Shown here piece by piece: positions 30,405 through 34,263 of a DNA stretch of 34,263 bases. Origin of the DNA: Vicinamibacteraceae bacterium. GTDB taxonomy: Bacteria > Acidobacteriota > Thermoanaerobaculia > Multivoradales > Multivoraceae. The stretch is taken from the NCBI GenBank assembly GCA_012270995.1, contig JAAXHG010000184.1, positions 3,127 to 37,389 of the forward strand. The letters are read 5' to 3'. A model generated the notes under the pieces. It had not been told where the DNA came from. It was given only the letters and a program-made list of their open reading frames with translations, and searched no databases. How positions within the stretch are numbered: the first letter of the stretch is position 1; every line of letters starts with the position of its first letter. The position numbers and the translations under genes are program-made.

Positions 30405-33400
30405 TCAGCTCAGCAGCAGCCGCAGATCGTCGGCGGTCAGATCCCGCAGGGACGATCCGCTGCCTTCGAGGATCGCGTCGGCGATCTTCCTCTTCGAACG
30501 CTGGAGTTCGAGCATCTTCTCCTCCACGGTGTCGCGCGCGATGAGGCGGTAGGCGAACACGGGCTGGGTCTGGCCGATGCGGTGGGTGCGGTCGATGGCC
30601 TGAGCCTCCACCGCCGGGTTCCACCAGGGGTCGAGCAGGAAGACGTAACCGGCCGCGGTGAGGTTCAGGCCGACACCGCCGGCCTTGAGGCTGATCAGGA
30701 AGATGTTCGTGTCCGGGTCGGTCTGGAAGTGCTCGACGACTTCGCCTCGGTTCCGCGTCTGGCCGTCGAGGTAGGCATAGGGCACGCCGTGCTCTTCGAG
30801 GTGCCGGCGGACGTAGGCGAGCAGGGACGTGAACTGGGAGAAGACGAGGCACTTGTGGCCTTCGTCGAGGACCGCGGCGACCTGTTCGAACAGGGATTCG
30901 AGCTTGGCGCTGCCGGCTTCTTCCCACGAGTCGTCGATGAGCCCGGGGTGACAGGCCACCTGGCGGAGCCGTAGCAACGCCTCGAGCACCTGCATCGTGG
31001 AACCGGCGACTCCCTTGTCCTCCACCTGCTTGAGCAGGCTGTCGCGATAGCTGGCTCGGAGCTGGTCGTAGAGATCCTGCTGCTTCGGATTCAGCGTGCA
31101 CTGCAGGATCTGCTCGGTCTTCTCGGGCAGGTCGGGGAGGACCTCTTCCTTGCTGCGGCGGAGGATGAACGGCCGCAGACCCTTCGCGACCAGGGCGAGT
31201 TCATTCTCGCTCGGTGCCCTGCCGCCGGCGAGCACGTCGAGGACCGGCAGCCGGCCCAGCAGCCCCGGGTTGAGGAACTCGAAGATCGAGCCCAGTTCGC
31301 CCAGGTGGTTCTCGATCGGCGTGCCGGTCAGGGCGAGGCGGTTCTGCCCCACGAGGAGACGGCACGCCTTGGCCGTCTGCGAAGCGGCGTTCTTGATCGC
31401 CTGCGCCTCGTCGAGGATCACGGTGTCGAACTCGACCGTGGCGAGATAGCCGATGTCGCGGCGGACCGTGCCGTAGGTGGTGACCACGAGGTCGGCGCCT
31501 TCGAGATCGTCGCGGAGGTCTTCCCGGTCGCGTCCCGCGTACTCGAGCACCTTCAGGTCGGGAGTGAAGCGGGAGGCCTCGTCGATCCAGTTGTAGACGA
31601 GGCTGCGCGGCGCGACGACCAGATACGGCAGCTTGGTCGTCTTCGTGGCCGTGCGGTACATCCGCAGCAGGGCCAGCGCCTGAATCGTCTTGCCCAGGCC
31701 CATGTCGTCCGCGAGCACACCGCCGAGGCCGAATTCACGCAGGAAGCAGAGCCACCCCAGGCCGACACGCTGGTACTTGCGGAGCGTGCCGACGAAGCTG
31801 CGCGGTTCCTTCTTGGGTCGGATCGAGGAGAAGGTGGCCAGCTTCTGCCGTAGTTCGGCGAACGTCTTGCTCACGTTGACCGGCGGCGTGACGGCCAGCA
31901 GGGCATCGACCAGCAGGGCCTGCGACGGCAGGAAGCGCAGACCCTCGTCGTTCGAGTCCTGGGCGAGCTGACTCAGAGAGCCGTAGTTCTCGACCCAGGC
32001 GGCCGGGAGCAGTCCCGTCGAGCCGTCCTTCAGGTCGACGGAGCGGCGGCCGTCCGAGATTGCGGCGAGGATCTCCGAGAACTCGATCTGGTCGCCGTCG
32101 AAGTCGATCTCGCCGCTGAGTTCGAACCAGTCGACACCGCTCTCGATGCGGAGTGCCGGTGGGCTGGGCGATCGGATCGAGGCGCCATGTGCTTCGACCT
32201 CCCAGCCTTCGAGGAGCAGTGGCTCGGCGACCGCCGGCAGATCGCGCGGCTCGAGTTCCAGGCTGTGGCCGCTCTTCGATGCGACCGGCTTGAGACCAAG
32301 TTCAAGCAGCCGGACCAGTGCGTCCTGCTCCGTCTCCAGGTTGCGGCGAACGAAACGGTGCTCTTCCCAGTCGACGACCGCGGATCTTTGATCGCCGGCG
32401 TCGACGGTGAGACCCCCGTAGCCGAATGAGAGCCGGGCTTCGAGCTGCGGGTTCATCCATTCGGGGGCGTCCTCGGGCTCGAGCGCCAGACGTGGCTGGG
32501 GTACGGGCTCCTCCTCCGACAAATAGACCTCTTCCGGAAGCTCGAGGGGCGGCAGTCGGGGCAACTCGAGCAGACTGGTCACGGCGGCCTCGAGGTCTTC
32601 GTCCGGGATCACGAGTTCACCGCTCCCGCCGAGCAGGCCGAACCATGGCTGATCGCGAATCGGGTCGAGTTCCAGGCGGCTGATCGCGTCGTCGAGCAGG
32701 AGCATCATGTTGCCCTGCCCATTGGAGCCGGCATCAGGGGCCGATCCGTCGCCCTCCGGGAGGGGAAGAACGAGTGCGGCCCGGCTCAGCGGCACGGTCT
32801 CGTCGCCGCGCCTGAGCAGGCCTCTCAGCCGGACCCGGCTGGCAGCCGCGAGTTCCAACTGCAGGGCCAGGCGCCAGGGCTCCCCGTCGTCGACGGTGAC
32901 CGGACGCGGATCGCCGAGCGACCGACCGTCCCACCAGTAGAGATGGCCTTCCGCGCTCAGCCGCGGCAGCAGGGGGCCGATCCAGTTCATGGGCACGTAG
33001 ACCCGCTGTACGAGCGGACGGGCGGGTTTTCGAGCGCCCCGGCCTCCCTTGCGCTTGCGGCTGGAGCGAGCCGGCACTTCGGGCGGTAGCGCGGAGACCA
33101 TCGCGGGCCCGGTGACCGGGGGCAGACGGTTCACTGCCGGGTCGGCCGCGTGCGTTGTCAGTCCGAGCAGCTCCTCCAGCTTCGCGTGGTCGATGCTCAG
33201 CCGCTTCAGTTTGCCGAACTCACCCTGCGGATTCTGCTTGCGGCCGAAGATGTCGATCATCAGACCACCGGCGTTGCGGCTGGTGGCGGCGTTGAGCAGG
33301 AGGTGGATCTGAGGCGGGGCGTTCCTTGGGTTCGGGCGCTTGCGGGGCCGAGCCTGCCGGTCGATGTCCTGGCGTACGGCTTCCACGACGGACTGCCAGC

Positions 33401-34022
33401 TCGTCGTTGCCGGAGTTCTCCGCCGTCGCCGGTTTCGGCTTCGACGGGAGCGGCGGACCGGACGGGGAGCACCTTCCGGGTCGTCGTCCGCGGGCTGCAT
33501 TGTGTCCAGAGCCGATCCCGGAATCGACACCCTGGGCGGTCGCGTCTTGCGTAGCGAGACGCGGCCTGAGCCCGACGGCTGCTGCTTCGGTTCGTTCGCG
33601 GCCAGTTGCAGCAAGGACGCCCAGATGTGGCCGCAGGCGGTGCCGGCAGCGAACTGATCGCAGCCGCAAACCGCGTGGAGAATGCGCTCGTCAGGAACCC
33701 TGGACCAGTCGAGTTCGACGTTGGCGGCGCCGTTCGAGTTGGGAACGGGGTCGGCCGCGCTTCCGTCGATAGGTGGTGGAGAGATGAGGATTCGGGCGCT
33801 CGCGCCGTCGATCTCCAGTTGGATGTCTCCCTTCGAGAAGACGGTCCGTCCCTCTTCTCGGTCCTCTGGCCGGAAGTGGGACGCGCTGCGCTGGTGCAGC
33901 GCAACGGTACGTCCACCGCGCCCTCTGCCGCGTGGGCGGCCGCGCCGCTTGCGGCGCGCCGGCCGCGAGCCCCTGGTCGCGGGTGGGGTCTTGGTGGAAC
34001 CTTCGCTCTGTGCTTCTGGCAT
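30405..34022 (-). CDS. SNF2-family DEAD/DEAH-like helicase with SWIM-type zinc motif
   Basis: A 1205-residue ATP-dependent DNA translocase of the bacterial HepA/SNF2 group. The first 40 residues are a basic Arg/Gly tail. A SWIM-type zinc motif CxC...CxH follows (Cys119, Cys121, Cys130, His132 in VCGCDQFAAGTACGH). A long middle region of unclear fold (about 150-730) precedes the motor. Lobe 1 has DDMGLGKTIQALALL (Walker A, near residue 765) and VILDEAQAIKN (DEAQ box, near 870); LALTGTPIEN follows. Lobe 2 has CLVFSQFTSLL, LISLKAGGVGLNLT and AIDRTHRIGQ. Such proteins remodel protein-DNA or RNA polymerase complexes; the exact role is unknown. There is no methylase, nuclease or other defence gene beside it. 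The ATG at 34022 has a weak ribosome-binding site. Confidence 0.9.
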   Translation of the reverse strand: MPEAQSEGSTKTPPATRGSRPARRKRRGRPRGRGRGGRTVALHQRSASHFRPEDREEGRTVFSKGDIQLEIDGASARILISPPPIDGSAADPVPNSNGAANVELDWSRVPDERILHAVCGCDQFAAGTACGHIWASLLQLAANEPKQQPSGSGRVSLRKTRPPRVSIPGSALDTMQPADDDPEGAPRPVRRSRRSRNRRRRRTPATTSWQSVVEAVRQDIDRQARPRKRPNPRNAPPQIHLLLNAATSRNAGGLMIDIFGRKQNPQGEFGKLKRLSIDHAKLEELLGLTTHAADPAVNRLPPVTGPAMVSALPPEVPARSSRKRKGGRGARKPARPLVQRVYVPMNWIGPLLPRLSAEGHLYWWDGRSLGDPRPVTVDDGEPWRLALQLELAAASRVRLRGLLRRGDETVPLSRAALVLPLPEGDGSAPDAGSNGQGNMMLLLDDAISRLELDPIRDQPWFGLLGGSGELVIPDEDLEAAVTSLLELPRLPPLELPEEVYLSEEEPVPQPRLALEPEDAPEWMNPQLEARLSFGYGGLTVDAGDQRSAVVDWEEHRFVRRNLETEQDALVRLLELGLKPVASKSGHSLELEPRDLPAVAEPLLLEGWEVEAHGASIRSPSPPALRIESGVDWFELSGEIDFDGDQIEFSEILAAISDGRRSVDLKDGSTGLLPAAWVENYGSLSQLAQDSNDEGLRFLPSQALLVDALLAVTPPVNVSKTFAELRQKLATFSSIRPKKEPRSFVGTLRKYQRVGLGWLCFLREFGLGGVLADDMGLGKTIQALALLRMYRTATKTTKLPYLVVAPRSLVYNWIDEASRFTPDLKVLEYAGRDREDLRDDLEGADLVVTTYGTVRRDIGYLATVEFDTVILDEAQAIKNAASQTAKACRLLVGQNRLALTGTPIENHLGELGSIFEFLNPGLLGRLPVLDVLAGGRAPSENELALVAKGLRPFILRRSKEEVLPDLPEKTEQILQCTLNPKQQDLYDQLRASYRDSLLKQVEDKGVAGSTMQVLEALLRLRQVACHPGLIDDSWEEAGSAKLESLFEQVAAVLDEGHKCLVFSQFTSLLAYVRRHLEEHGVPYAYLDGQTRNRGEVVEHFQTDPDTNIFLISLKAGGVGLNLTAAGYVFLLDPWWNPAVEAQAIDRTHRIGQTQPVFAYRLIARDTVEEKMLELQRSKRKIADAILEGSGSSLRDLTADDLRLLLS

Positions 34023-34196
34023 TCCGGTGGGGTTTCGACCCGTTGAATACGCCGGCGCCGCCGGCTAGCAGTTCTGTCGCTCCCCGGAGGACGGTGCGAC
34101 GTGGCGAACGTCTCGGGAAGCTGAGTCGCGGCCGCTATGAGCGTGTGGCGGGGCGTTAGCCGGTATGGCGGTCGCCTGCCTCGCGGCACCGTGCAA

Positions 34197-34233
34197 GCTA
34201 CACGAGTGTAGCCCAAGAACGCAGATAGGCCAA
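34197..34233 (-). promoter_or_regulatory. Candidate promoter with palindromic operator upstream of the SNF2 helicase gene
   Basis: GCTACAC-GA-GTGTAGC (34197-34212) is a perfect inverted repeat with 7-bp arms. On the minus strand it overlaps a possible -10 box TACACT (34205-34210), placed 17 bp from a possible -35 box TTGGCC (34228-34233). Both boxes match the sigma-70 consensus only in part. The arrangement suggests a repressor site over the -10, about 175 bp before the helicase start. No gene is seen in 34023-34263. Confidence 0.35.
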
Positions 34234-34263
34234 GTGTCAGAGCTGTCCAATGAGAAGTGATCG

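Noticed and set aside
30405..34022. SNF2 helicase as part of an anti-phage defence island (for example DISARM-like)
   Set aside because: No methylase, phospholipase-D nuclease or other defence gene is adjacent; the hsdR remnant is about 29 kb away.
34065..34250. A 61-codon minus-strand frame upstream of the helicase
   Set aside because: No ribosome-binding site or family pattern, and it overlaps the promoter and operator candidate.

Overview
The window is a GC-rich stretch of about 34 kb. It most likely comes from a member of the Acidobacteriota or a close relative with a two-membrane envelope. This is inferred from gene content: a TonB-dependent receptor with a carboxypeptidase-regulatory-like N-terminus, a VWFA-related protein of the kind named after Acidobacteria (TIGR03436), a DUF5916 outer-surface protein, and DUF3500 and DUF6152 proteins. 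No rRNA, tRNA, CRISPR array or transposase was seen.

Layout, left to right. (1) 1-2392: the C-terminal part of a type I restriction HsdR subunit, broken by an internal deletion plus frameshift, then a Uma2-family nuclease-like gene with a heptad-repeat tail. (2) 2664-7850: a tightly overlapping four-gene operon for a quinone-linked iron-sulfur/molybdopterin membrane complex related to alternative complex III (molybdopterin-fold subunit, four-cluster ferredoxin subunit, NrfD/ActC-like membrane subunit, ActD-like DUF3341 subunit). (3) 7934-12301: a TonB-dependent receptor and a divergent acyl-CoA dehydrogenase. (4) 12434-15928: a minus-strand DUF3500 / amidohydrolase / secreted PHP-domain operon. 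(5) 15981-22673: secreted or surface proteins (DUF5916, VWFA-related, and two related unknown exported proteins flanking a DUF6152 gene). (6) 23338-27521: a minus-strand transport operon (large polytopic protein, a decayed second copy of it, ABC ATPase, YIP1-family protein). Two diverged direct copies of an ~82 bp repeat lie outside its two ends. (7) 27927-30273: a compact minus-strand cluster encoding three small exported peptides, a membrane-anchored C39 peptidase, a membrane-anchored thioredoxin-fold protein and perhaps a small leading ORF. (8) 30405-34022: an SNF2 helicase with a SWIM-type zinc motif and a strong intrinsic terminator.

Region 7 is the most interesting. Two of the small proteins have a Sec-type signal sequence, then a double-glycine leader-like motif, then a glycine-rich hydrophobic core of about 50 residues that starts near a shared Cys-Ala-Phe-Gly and contains exactly two cysteines. 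The adjacent C39 peptidase has its catalytic residues but no ABC transporter domain. Its N-terminal anchor predicts a periplasmic catalytic domain, and the thioredoxin-fold protein has the same predicted topology. The inferred picture is a bacteriocin-like peptide system in which precursors leave by Sec and are then trimmed at Gly-Gly and disulfide-bonded in the periplasm. This differs from the usual export through a fused C39-ABC transporter. The ABC/YIP1 operon immediately downstream could provide immunity or transport, but that link is only by position.

Starts were chosen by ribosome-binding sites, signal peptides and 4-bp overlaps. Family assignments come from recognising motifs by eye; no search was run.
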